From Tilletiaria anomala UBC 951 (Eukaryota > Basidiomycota > Exobasidiomycetes > Georgefischeriales > Tilletiariaceae), in NCBI RefSeq assembly GCF_000711695.1, contig NW_013546990.1:62001-126000 (forward strand): a stretch of DNA of 64,000 nt, given 5' to 3'. Below, piece by piece: positions 36,079 through 47,338 of the stretch (positions within the stretch are counted from its first letter, which is position 1; each line of letters begins with the position of its first letter). The translations under genes and the position numbers were made by a program. The notes under the pieces were generated by a model. It worked only from the letters and a program-made list of their open reading frames with translations. It made no database searches and had not been told where the DNA came from.

Positions 36079-36745
36079 CCGTTACGAGCGCGTTCCCACA
36101 AGGTACGCGTGTGGATTTCGACGCGTCGAGCCATAGAACGCGTCTGTTGACACCCATGCCATCCATCATATGCCCCCCACTCGCCACGACGCGCATAGTG
36201 CATCAACGCGTCAACACAACACAACCTCGTACAATAAGCAAATCGACTTTTCCGCAGATGCGACACGCTATTCTCGATGCTGTTTGTCCGTTTTCAACGA
36301 CGCGAATCGTTGGCAAATTTTTGACGCGCACCCAGCGCACCCACGACGCGCCCGTCACACCTCTTACCAACGCTCGTCAACTAGCCCTTTGTTCCCTCTC
36401 ACTCCGGGTGCCTCTCCCGCCCTCCTATGTACGACGCGCTCGCAAACATTCTCTTTCGCCTCTGCTCCCTCTTCTACCTTTTTTACTATGTAGCATCAGA
36501 CCTGGCGTAACGTGATACAATACGACGATGAGAGACAATCTCCTTGCTATGCAGCGCTACCTGTGATACGATGATCTGTTACGCGCCTCGAAGTCCCGCT
36601 CTGCGCCGACTAATCACGCATTTATCCGCATGTATGCTATTATATCATTGACGCTCCATAGTTAGACAAAGCATGGGGTACGCCTAGCAAGGAAATTGGC
36701 GATCCCCAGCTTGCGTCCTTAACACAAGCCTAGCGTAGACAACAA
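36079..36745. other. Convergent 3' flank with a cluster of ACGCG motifs
   Basis: About 670 bp between the HMG-like stop and the USP stop. It holds ACGCGT at 36105, 36121, 36138 and 36206, plus about five further ACGCG or CGACGCG strings up to about 36440. The open frames here are motif-driven and match no family. It probably covers the HMG-like 3' UTR. Confidence 0.5.
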
Positions 36746-39100
36746 TCAATGCACGCCAGCGCTATCACCAGCCCGAGCGCGCGTACCGGCGCCAGCGACA
36801 CGCAGCGCGGTTTCCACCTCCTTGCCGGCCGCACTTGTACCAGCCGAGCCATCTGATGTGTAACAATTGCCCTCTTCATCCACGCGGAGCCAATGGCTAT
36901 CGCTCGAATGCTGTGACGAGCGTGACGGGACGGGTGCGAGGGCATCTGCACTTCCGCCAGCGTTTGCGCTTGCGTCCGCGTTTATTGCATCAGAAGTTGA
37001 CGCGTCGGGCTTTGCGAACTGGGATGATAGGTGGTCCGCGTCGATGCTCGATCGCGCGCTGGAGAGCCCGACATCGCCTGTGATGCCTTTCGCTGTACCC
37101 GCGACATTCGATAAAGACGAACTCGAGGTAGTCTTCCTATGATGCCGCCCTTTACTCTTCTCTGCGCTGCTGCCAAAAGTACTGCTGCTGGTATTGACAC
37201 TGCGCCTCGAGCTGCCATGATGGTGCAAATGCAGACTCTCACGTTTGGACTTGCTGACGCTCATCGGCAGGGCCTGCAGGTCAAACCCGCTACCTTTGAT
37301 CAGGTCATGGTAGCCCCGGCGTGCAGGGTCATTCAGACGCTTCTTGAGATGCTTCTGCACCTTTGCTTCCGGGCGCACCACGACGACTGGTACGGGCGAG
37401 CGCGAGAGTAGGTCCCGCGAGACGTGTCCTATCGAAAGGGAGCCACCACTGAGCATCTTTTGCAACGCATTGGCTGACTTTCCGCGCGTGCCGATTGTCA
37501 GTGAATCGGGGCGATACATGTGGATTAGTCGCATGATCGTCGATGTCGGCCGCCCTGCGATGAACTCGATCACGATGGAGATCTGCCGAGATCGGGGGTC
37601 CAACAGAGAGTCAGGAACGCCTCACTATATGAATAAACGATCACCCGTTCGCTCACCCTCCGCCCGAGAATCTCCTCGTTCAGATCGACGACCTGCGCCA
37701 TGAGCTCATTCGCATCTTCACGCGCCTCATCCTGGTCGATCGTATCAGCCTCGCCTTCCAGCACTCGCAGTGCGACCACTTCGTCGCCGTCTTCGACTAG
37801 TGACTCCATGAGCCATTCCAGTGCGCGTTCCCTATCACATATCAAAGACAGCATGGGTCGGATTTAGCATCTCAGCACCGAAAACATGTTTTCTTGCGTA
37901 TGCCGCTCCCACTCACGAATAAGTATTATTATCCACGGCGCACATGAACGTCCGCGTGTTCTTCGTCCGCACATAGCCTTTGCTTCTGGCCTGTAGCGTG
38001 AAGCTGAAGCTCTGGCTTTCCGTCTCCATCGCATCGGGCATCGTGTCAAAGCCGACTTTGCGCTCCCACCCCTTGGGCGGCACGCGACTTGCTACAATGG
38101 GCCCGAGATTCGCTGATAGTCCTGCTCCTCCTCCTGTGCCTGTCCGGGAGCCTGAGCCCGAGCCTGACGCTGACGCAGAGGCCATCGAAGTTACTTCGTT
38201 TACGCCATCCAGAGTATGGGCAGGGGTTCCAGGCGGTGCAGAGACGGGTGTGTTGGCACTGCCCGTGTTGCTACCTGACGACAGCAGTGACGCAGGGTGG
38301 TTCGCCTCCTTGTCTCTATCGTGATGGTGATGATACCCGAGGTGCCAAAAGTGATAATGGTGCAAATGCTGGTGCTTTGGCTTGCGTTCAACGCCGCTGT
38401 CACTGCTGCTGCTTGCCATCTTGGCTATCGGAGCAGAAAAAGGCTGCTCATCGAGGCTTGCCCTCCTTTGCGGCTGAGAAGCGGACGCCGATGCCGAGCC
38501 CGAAATTGAAGTAGAAGATGGCGAGGGTATAGCGAGGCTCGCTGGTTGGGCAGAGTGTGTATCGGCGGTGGTATCACTAGCAAAGCTCACTTCGGCAGGT
38601 GCTCGCTCCTGAATCGGAGTAGGTGGGATGATGGCCTCTACAAACGGCTGCGCTTGTCTCGGCTGCGGCTGATGTAGCTTTTGCTGCTGCAGAAATAAGG
38701 CTTGCGTCTCCACTCGAGAGTCCACCTCCGCCGATCCTATTGCTGCAGTTACGGCCGCGGCCAGCTGCTGTGAAAAAAGCGGCGCCGGACTTGAAGGCCG
38801 GGAAGTTTCGGGACTAGCAGGATGTCGTTTGCCATTGTCAGCGAGCGAGGCAGAGGAAAGCACCGAAAAGGGGTACGAGGGAGCAGCGGTGGTGCTTCCG
38901 AAAGTAAACGTCGTTCTTGCCGAGTCATGCGAATAAGCATGTTTCAGCGCCGGTTTCAGCGGCTTGAGATATGGGTCGGGAGTGTGCGGCCGCGCATGAT
39001 CTTGTGGTCCCGAATAGATGGAGAGGTTGCTGAAGGACGTGCTCGACGGCACTTGCCGCAGAGCCTGCTCGGGCTGCGTGGGAGAGTCGCTGCCAACCAT
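36746..39100 (-). CDS. Universal stress protein (UspA-fold) with long disordered arms
   Basis: Exons 39100-37917, 37831-37657 and 37582-36746 give 731 residues. The Usp domain (about 385-520) starts at RTFMCAVDNNTYSERALEWL and continues with GDEVVALRVLEG, ISIVIEFIAGRPTSTIM, LIHMYRPDSLTIGTRG and a nucleotide-binding-like GTRG...GGSLSIG, ending in SRSPVPVVVVRPE. The fold often binds ATP and acts in stress signalling; the target here is unknown. The N-terminal arm of about 380 residues is Ser/Pro/Ala-rich and contains a His-rich stretch (HQHLHHYHFWHLGYHHHH), which might bind metal. The C-terminal arm is Ser/Asp-rich. All three exons join across the conserved domain, so the splicing is firm. Confidence 0.88.
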
Positions 39101-39892
39101 AGTGATGGAACGGTCCCTTCGCGCGGTGCGAGCTCGAAAGTCGTGCCAATTCTGACTGGTGGCTACTGAGCAGGACTGGATGGTGCTTTTTTCACCCTCA
39201 TTGAGCAGACATGAGACGACTGCACTCTACGGGAGGTCGGTGAAATATGTGGGGTCCGTCGAAGGCGTCGAGTGCGCTAGCGGCTAAAGGAGAAATCGCC
39301 CGGGCATCAAATGCTACCAGGGAACTAGCATGCTGCCCGGGTCTGGTCAACTTCCAACGGCAGATCGCAGATGGCTGGAAGCAATGGGATCGTATCCATC
39401 TCACACCAAGGATATCATGGTGTCAGCACCAGCATCGTACACCCACGATCGAAGTCCCCTTTTGTCTGATCGTGGAGGGAGCAGAGAATGGCACAGGAAC
39501 GCACCATGGACAAAGCAACGACGACTCTTTACAGCCACATTCCCACAATCCTCGTTTGGTACATACAAGTAAATGTACACATACGCTCGTACACAGGACA
39601 ATCCGATAACTGACTTGTGGCACACGCAGGTTGCAAGAGCGAAGCGGAAGCAGACAGCACGATTATCAGCCGACGCGGAAGATGCTCACAGGAATAGTCT
39701 GGTCGCCAGGCCCATCTATTCTGCAGGAACATGCAGCCCTTGCGGGTCTGGTGATTGACTATTCCAAGCGGGTAGTTCCCGAATGAAGCCCCTGCTCACT
39801 ACGGTCACGAATAATTCCATGTACAAATGTCAATCGACGTGAATGAAATATCGCCTACATTACAGCTGTCGCGACTGCTACTGCGACTAGTA
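39101..39892. other. Intergenic, no gene seen
   Basis: About 790 bp between two tandem - strand genes, holding the USP promoter and the NOT2 3' flank. Short overlapping frames (39247-39732, both strands) carry no motif. Confidence 0.45.
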
Positions 39893-41984
39893 CTACGGCC
39901 GTTGCTGTTGTTGCTGCTGCCGCTGCTGCTGCTGTTGCTGATGAGCTGCCCGTCGCGCTTGCACTTGTTGCTGAGCGTGGTGCGCGGCTGCGGCTGCAGC
40001 CTGCTGTGCAATATGCGCCTGTGCCGCCGGCTTCTCTTCAAGCGACTCGTAGTAGAGCGTAAAGTCTGAGTGGCCGAACGCCGCAGCAATAGAGTGGAGC
40101 CATCGGCGTGAGCACCCGCGTATTTGCCAACATCATAACGCCAAGTTCGCCGTGGCCTGCTGTACTCACTCTTCGTAATCTTCTCCCATGGACCAGGGTC
40201 GAAGAAGACGTAATTCCCTCGCTCATATTGCGGAGTCTTTTGCGTCGGCTCCGTGTTCTGCTCCTTAGTCAACCACAGGTGCAAGTCCTTATGATACCTC
40301 CAATTGCGATTATACCTGGTTTTAAGTATGGATGTTGAGCGCGTCAGCACGTCCGGCACTTGCGTCGGTCCTTACCGAAAGGTGGACATCATCCATCGAC
40401 TCACAATTCTTGGGCCGCAAGCTCCTGCAGAACATCTCGAGGAGCAGAGTAGAAGACAAAGAAGAGCGTCTCGTCAGAGAAGTTGCCGATCTTGGTCTGT
40501 GCTGGTGGTGGCGGCTGGACATTGTAGCAGCTCGGCAGGTGGAAGTCGGGTTCTACCAACGGAGCTCCTACACCTCCCGCCGCCATTGTCGCTGCACCCC
40601 CTGCGGCTCCATCTCCTGCGCCTGCGGCAGTCGCAAGCTCCGACCAGGGTGTCAGGAAGGACGCACTGAGCGGCTCGCTGCTGTTCATATTCAGGCCCAG
40701 CTTGCTTAGGTCGGCGCCGAGCGCCAGCATTGACAGGTCCGGATCTGGCATCTTGATGATGCTTAACAGGCCCACGAGCCCAAAGCGGTCAGCGGGGGAC
40801 AGGAGCACCTGCTGTGCGGGCGTCTGTGCAACTTCGCCCGTCGGATTCGAGTTGGTCGGTATATGTTGTTGCTGCTGCTGCTGCTGTTGCGAGGAGAGGT
40901 GTTGTACTTGCGCGGCCTGAGCTTGCGCTTGCGCCTGCGCGGCAGCGAGCATAGCTGCTTCGTGTGGCCCGTGCTGAACGCCCGCCTGCGCAGCCCCGAC
41001 AGCCACCGCCCGCTGCTGCTGCACAGAATCCGGTCCTGTCCCGGCAGCGCCTGCAGAAGCATTTGACGGCATCGGCGAGCTAGCCGCGCCGACGCCATTC
41101 AAACCTGTCCCTGAGAGGAGGCTGTTTCCCGCTCCAGCAACGTTTATACCTGGTGGCAGTACCCCACCGGCGGCTAGCCATGCAGCATTGCCTGCCCCAG
41201 CGCCAAGTTTGGTCGCGTAGTTCCGCTCAGGTTCCCCGAAGCCTCCCTTTGCAGCATTCAGTGGCTGTTGCTGCTGATCACCTACAGATGGCTGCATACC
41301 CCTACCCGCTGTGCCGTTCGTTGTCCCCGGTGCATTCCCGCTCCCGTTCCCACTGCTACCGTTGTTGGATGCCGTGGAGGCGCTGTTCATGGAGCCTAGC
41401 AAGTTCTGGCGATGTTGTTCTCGCGCTGCGTGCTGATGTTGCAGCGCAGCTAGCGCGCTCGCCTGCTCTGCTGCCCCATTCGCAACTGCACCTGCTCCTG
41501 CACCGCTCGATCCGCTCGATACGCCTCCGCCGGATGCACTGCCACCACTGCTGCCCAGCATGCCAATGCCTGCTCCTGGCGGCAACCCGGGGCCTGCCCC
41601 CCCACCTACTGCATTGTTCGAAGAGTTGAGGCCGGTGGTGGCATTGACTCCTGCACTGCTGCTGGCATTGGTGACGCTGCCGAGCGCACCGAGCGCGGGG
41701 AAGTCATCAGCACCAAAGCTAGCCTGACCACCTCCGCTGGTGCTGCTCGATCCGCCCCCGCCCCCTCCACCAAGGACAGAGGCGGCGGTTCGGCCTAGTG
41801 AGCCAAACATTCCTGCTGCTTGCTGGTAAAATGAGTCGTGTTGCTGTTGAGAGTATGACTGCGGTTGCGCTGGGGCGTGTGCGTTGAGAATGGCTGCGAG
41901 CGAAGGTTGCTGCTGTGTCGTAGTCGCGCTCGTGGATGAGTTCGATAAGAGCGGTCCCAGTCGTGGAAAGTCGCCTCGATTCAT
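39893..41984 (-). CDS. NOT2: CCR4-NOT complex subunit NOT2
   Basis: Exons 41984-40405, 40315-40170 and 40065-39893 give 632 residues. NOT2 is a scaffold subunit of the CCR4-NOT deadenylase and works in mRNA decay and transcription. The N-terminus has NRGDFPRLGPLL and FGADDFPALGALG, the conserved NOT2 boxes, within Gly/Ser/Gln/Ala-rich sequence with a polyglutamine run (near 40864-40890). The C-terminal NOT-box reads DRFGLVGLLSIIK, FLTPWSELA, FHLPSCYNV, FSDETLFFVFYS, RNWRYHKDLHLWLTKE and YERGNYVFFDPGPWEKITK. The last splice restores KNFTLYYESLEEKP, a family motif, before a Gln-rich tail. The first true ATG is 41984; the frame before it opens with TTG. Confidence 0.94.
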
Positions 41985-42807
41985 CACCCTGCCCTTATGC
42001 AAGTGCTATCGTGCAGGGCACAAGAGAGGCGCGGCCGAGCCTCCTGTACGAGTCGCCTGAGAAGGGAGCCAGGCGCGCCCACTTAAGACACGACAGACAG
42101 AAGGCTGTCTATGTCGAGCACCGTCACAGCAGACAGATGGATAAACGCGTCAGAACACAAGAGTCGATTGGCCAATCTGTAGCGTCAGATGTGATGGAAA
42201 CACACCGAGATGTGAGAAGTAATCAGTGTCGAGTCTCCACGAGCGAATCCTCCCTCGACGCCTATGCTGTCGGTGAGAGAAGGACTGTTGACACGCGATT
42301 CGCCTCGTGTGTCTGACGTCTAGCTTGCAGTTCGTTGCCTCCTATGGATGTACAGCAATACCTGCAGCTCCCATTAAGGACCAAGATGAAGTGAGTTCTC
42401 CTTGGTGCATCGCGTGTCGAGAAGCCTTTTACTTGACGTCTGGTTGCTGGAGTGGTGAACTGGAGTGAGTGATGCTAGCGGCGACTGACCGGATTTACAC
42501 GGAATATGACTGGCGTGGTGCAACGCATGCGGCTGCTTCCAGGGAAGCATTTTGCGGCGCCACGCCGACATGCCGCTCTTGCCACTCTCGGTAACGAATA
42601 GTCCATGGAGCTGCTCCTAGCATTTCATAGGACTATTGTTCAGGCTTCCTTGCCTCACCTTCAGTCGCGGATCTCAAACACAGCCAAACACACCATCCTG
42701 AGTGCTTTTGAAGCAAACTTCGAGGCCCCAATCGATCAAGAAAGGCAAAAGCCCTCCCCCGTCAAAAAGATATCAGCCGGGAGATCCGCTGTCCCAGCGC
42801 CAACAAA
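41985..42807. promoter_or_regulatory. Divergent intergenic region NOT2 / GLO3
   Basis: About 820 bp between opposing ATGs with no recognisable gene. It probably contains both promoters and leaders. Confidence 0.45.
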
Positions 42808-44975
42808 ATGCCGTCCGGTCCCTCCTCGCGGGAAGAGACGGCCGAAATCTTCAAGCATCTCAAAAATCAGGCAAAGCAGAACAAGGTGAGCCTTTGCTTG
42901 ATTCATCTCCCCGCCGCCGGATCGCGCCGCAGACGTGCTTAGGCTGTGAACCCCCTATCTCCTGAGGGGTGGACGGAAAGGAAGGCAGCGGGTAGGAAGT
43001 CACAGGGTGGATGAGGACGGGTTGGGGGCACCATGACAATATTGCTGCCTGGTCGATCACGCTGCCCATAATGTCTGTTTAGGCTAATGGCGCTTACCCT
43101 TGGTCAACGCTCAACCGATGTTTGCTCACCTTTGTCCACTCATGTCGGGCTCCCTTCTGTCTACGCTGTGACCAGGTCTGCTTTGACTGCGGGGCGAAGA
43201 ACCCGACATGGGCCTCCGCCACATATGCCATCTACATATGCCTTGACTGCTCTTCCGTGCACCGCAACCTCGGCGTGCATATCACTTTTGTTCGCTCCAC
43301 CAACCTGGACAGCTGGACCTGGGCTCAGCTGCGCTTCATGAAGGTCGGTGGGAACGGCGCTGCGGCCGAGTTTTTCAGCAAACATGGCGGGCAGGGGCTG
43401 CTGATGCCGGGCACGGAGGGCAAGGTCAAGTATACCAGCAACACTGCGAGGATGTATAAGGAGGAGCTGAACAAGCTCGCGTTGGCGGATGCTAAGGGGC
43501 AGCCGCTCGGCAGCCCGGTCATCTTCCCAGGTATGACATCGGCCGCATCTGGCGCGAATGGCGCAGCATCAGCTGGAAAGGCCAATGCAGGGGATGGCGA
43601 AGATGACTTCTTCGATGACTGGGATGATGCCCCCAAGAAGAAAGCTGCAGTGACAGCAGCAGCAGCCGCTCGGCCGGCTGGTCTACCTGGGATCGGCGCT
43701 GCCTCTCGCCCACTGGCAACACCAGTAACGACAACGGCAGCAGCTCCTAAGCCCAAGCCAGTCCCAGCAGTACGGCCTGCAGCAGTGTCATCCTCCTCCT
43801 CCTCCAATAGTACTACCGCCACAGGTGGCGCCGGCACGCGTCGAACTGGGCTCGGAGCCATCCGAACTGGTGCGACCGGCGCAGGATCCTCCGCTGGCGG
43901 TCTTGGCGCAGGGAGCAGCAAGGGCAAGCTCGGGGGTGTGAAGAAGGCTGTCGGTGCCAGCTTCAACTTTGAAGAAGCGCAGAAACGCGCCGAGGAGGCG
44001 GAAGCGCGCAAGCGCCAGGAGGAGGCCGAGGCGATCGCTGCGAGTGCCGCGGCTACCGCGTCGGCGAATGCTAGAGCTGGGAATGGGAGTGAGGCGGTGG
44101 CAGAAGCCACAGTGGAGGAGATGGCGCGCAAGGCTGTGCAGGCGGCCATCGCCAGCACCGGCTCGCCCGTCAACCCTTCTTTCGCTGCTTCGTTATCGTC
44201 GTTAACATCTGCAGCTGCTATGCCGGCGACGCCTACGTCTCCCGCGTCGAGTGGGAAGAAGGTGTCGGCGGAGGAGATCGAGCGACTCGGGATGGGCTTT
44301 GGCAAGCTCGGCTTGAAGGCCGAGCGCCTCCGGCTGCAGAACGAATCGGACAAGCATTCCACGAGGCAGCAGGCTGAGGCAGACACCCCCAACTATGCAC
44401 GCAGCAAGTTCGGCGGTCAGAAAGGTGAGTGATTGAAATGTTTCCTTCCTCGATGCCCACGCTGCCATGGCTGACGAAAACACGCTGCATACCTTTCCCT
44501 TCTCTTACGCTAGCCATCTCCTCCGATATGTACTTTGAGCGCGGCGGCTACGACCCCAATGTTTCTTCCGAGGCACAGCAGCGCCTGGCCGGCTTCAGTA
44601 ACGCGACATCGATCTCGTCGAATCAGTACTTTGGGCGCGAAGAGGAGGAGGACGGCCTGGGTGACGATGACGGCTGGAGCGGGCGCGGCTACGGCGGAAG
44701 TCGCAATGGCGGAGGGCTCGTTAATGGCGACTTTACTGAGCTGGAAGCGACAGCGAAGGAGTACTACCAGCGTTTCATGAGCAACCCGGATGTCCAGAAC
44801 GGCATCGAGAGCTTCCGGAGCGGCGCGCTGAAAGTGAGTGCGGAGCCTGCAGCTTTGGGCTTGTGGCACTCTGTCCGTCCAATGCAACTTTACTGACATT
44901 TGAATCGACTTGACTTGCACTTGTGCGCTACAGCTCGCTCAACTGCTCGAGGAGACAGCACGCAATGGCTCCTAG
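42808..44975 (+). CDS. GLO3: ArfGAP of the GLO3/ARFGAP2-3 class
   Basis: Exons 42808-42885, 43176-44424, 44514-44833 and 44934-44975 give 562 residues. The protein stimulates GTP hydrolysis by Arf1 on COPI coats at the Golgi. The ArfGAP zinc finger is complete (CFDC ... CLDC, residues about 28-51), followed by [20 protein letters not shown] and [14 protein letters not shown] with the catalytic Arg in HRNLG. The middle is Ala/Pro/Gly-rich with a helical [20 protein letters not shown] segment. Two Glo3-type repeats, [14 protein letters not shown] and [11 protein letters not shown], mark the COPI/SNARE-sensing region of this class; the first is rebuilt exactly by the exon 2/3 splice. The short last exon encodes [13 protein letters not shown]. 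Confidence 0.94.
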
Positions 44976-45696
44976 TGGGGTAAGGAGGATTGCGATGCAC
45001 TGGTAATACGACGTAAGACAAGACGAGCCCAGGTTCTCAAGAGACGCTTTAATCGTCGCACTGTGTCCCTCTTTGTAATCGGATGGAGGAAATTGATATG
45101 CTCTGCATGTGTTCGTTACTGTGTTTCGTGTATGCCAATTGCATCATGACGCTGGGTGAGGTCAACAACTTTCGCTCTGACCCCAGACTGACAATGAAGA
45201 GTCGAGCCACAGGAAGTGTGGTTAACTGTTGAGGAGAATGCGCTTTTACCGCAGATCCCCGGCAAAAGTCACAAGTGAATTGGTGATCGTGCTTCCTATT
45301 TCTCTCATTTTGGCTGTTGGCTTCCTCTAAATATCAGCGATTGAGGGGATTTTACCACCGGCCCCACTTTCGACGGACACGCAACTTTTTCCGTTCTTTT
45401 TCTTTACTAGGGCCACGCCCAGCCGCCTGAAGCAAGCAAAAAGGACTTGCCCTCAAAATAACTTGGACTGCACAAGACTGATCTGCTGCCAGGGATGATT
45501 TTAGCGCCATGTCCTCGATGATGACCGCATGCATTCACTCGAAAAAAAATCTTTCGCGGACACCATCAATTCCTTGAGGACCACTTCATCACTTCGTTAC
45601 ACGACTATTAGATCTCTCGCACCAGCTTCAACGTCGCTCAGAACGATCCGCCTGAACCCCAGAAGAAGCAGGTATAGAATCCCCCACGCTTCCAAC
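44976..45696. other. Intergenic / 5' leader of the PQ-loop gene
   Basis: About 720 bp between GLO3 and the chosen PQ-loop start. The PQ-loop frame stays open upstream to an ATG at 45529, so some of this may be coding. Otherwise no gene is seen. Confidence 0.4.
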
Positions 45697-47338
45697 ATGG
45701 TCTCATCGCCTTACCGCCGGTGTCAAATGGCGCCCACCGCCCGGCGGAGGATCTTGCGAGCTGCAGCAACAGCAGCGGCAGTCGCGCTGGTCGCAGCGAC
45801 CCTTGCGTCGACAGCGCCAACGTCCACATCAATACATGAAGACTTGGCAGGACGGCAGCAGATCGTAGAAGGACCGGAAATGCAAGCATTGTTCAGGAAG
45901 AATAATTCATCTGACCACTCGATAGACCCCCGGAAGCAGTGGAGTAGCATTTTCGGCTGGGTCTCGATCGGTGAGTGCCAGCAATGATGATGAGAGGTGC
46001 GTTTGCGAAAGTCAGTTGTGCTGACAATTTCAATTCACCTCGTTTTCCATTACATGAACTTCTACGCCAGCATCATGGGTTATTGTTTACTCTCCGTGCA
46101 TATTCAATCCCCCTCCTTGTTGCTGATGCGAAGCCTGTCTACACTTCTCTGACACAGCTTATTCCCTCCTTCAGCCAGTTGCACGAGAACTACGTCCTCA
46201 AATCGGCCGATGGGCTTAGCATCGAGTTCGTCTGCATCTGGCTGGCTGGAGATGCCTTGAATGGCATTGGCGCGTATCGACAGGGCCTTCTCTGGACCAT
46301 GGTAAGAACAACGCGCGAAAGGTACTACTACTCTTACATTGAAGCTCATCGGATCCATTCGACCATCCTTTGCGCAGATCATTCTGGCTGCCTACTACTG
46401 CCTCTGCGATATTGCCCTCATCGGACAGTTTATCTACTACAGGCGCTACTTCCGAGACGGAAAGCGCATCATCAAGGACTCCCAGCATGCCGCGTCGTTA
46501 GACGAGCGCACGCTCCTCCTGCCCACGGCCGCGAACGGTGACCACGAAGAGCATCAGCACCCGGGTAGCAGCGCGATCTCATGTGCGGCAGCAACGCATG
46601 AGGAGGCAATGCAGGAGGAAGGTGCGGCGCCATCGACGTGGCAAGGAGAGGCTTTGCGCTACGCACTCGCCCTCGCCCTCGTCATCATATCCGGCGTGCT
46701 TGCCTGGTACTTTACAAGCGCCGGCGACAAAAAGCCCAGTTCCGGAGACGACGGCGGGAAAGATGGGCGGCCGGCTAAGGAGTGGAAATGGGATGCACAG
46801 GTCTTTGGCTGGGCAAGTGCCTTTCTTTATTGTGAGCCATTTTCGCATGCAGCTCGGTTTCCCGGTACCGTGTCTTACCGAAAGCACCCTTGACTCGGAA
46901 CGCATACAGTGTCCTCTCGCCTGCCACAGATCGCAAAGAACATGCACACCAAGTGCGAAGGCCTGAGTCTGGCTCTGTTCCTTTTTGCCGTCATGGGCAA
47001 TTTGACATACGTTGCGGTGAGCTCGGCTCCCCTCTGATTAGGCGAGATTATGGACGCTGATCAAAAGCACTGCCCGTTCGTAGAGCATCATGATCACGTC
47101 GACTGACCCGGACTACCTGCTCGAGAATCTATCCTGGCTCGTCGGCTCGCTTGGCACGATATTGCTCGACTTTATCGTCCTTGCGCAGTTCGTTTCCTAT
47201 GCCCCCGAACGCAAAGCGCGTCGTGAAGACGCTAAGAGGGCGCATGCGTCCGCTAGGGCGGAGAGGGAGAGCCAGGCGCTCGCTGCGCGCAGGGCGAGTA
47301 CAGCTTCTGCGAATGGTGTCGAGGCGAATGGAGTGTGA
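45697..47338 (+). CDS. PQ-loop repeat membrane protein (vacuolar amino-acid exporter type)
   Basis: Exons 45697-45970, 46071-46078, 46158-46301, 46378-46831, 46910-47016 and 47084-47338 give 413 residues. The family (Ypq/Rtc2, PQLC2, cystinosin kin) exports cationic amino acids or cystine from vacuoles with seven transmembrane helices and two PQ loops. Motifs: SIFGWVSI, then ASW from the 8-nt exon, LIPSFSQLHENYVLKSADGL (loop 1, Gln kept but Pro replaced), IILAAYYCLCDIALIGQFIY, VFGWASAFLY-LSSRLPQIAKN (canonical PQ in loop 2), GLSLALFLFAVMGNLTYV and WLVGSLGTILLDFIVLAQF. A hydrophobic segment near residue 30 precedes the first family helix. ATG 45697 has a strong context; ATG 45529 would add 56 residues. 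Confidence 0.86.

Noticed and set aside
43325-44392. 355-codon open frame antisense to GLO3
   Set aside because: GLO3 on the other strand has a complete zinc finger and Glo3 repeats; the antisense frame is a by-product of GC-rich codons and Ala/Ser-rich sequence and has no motif.
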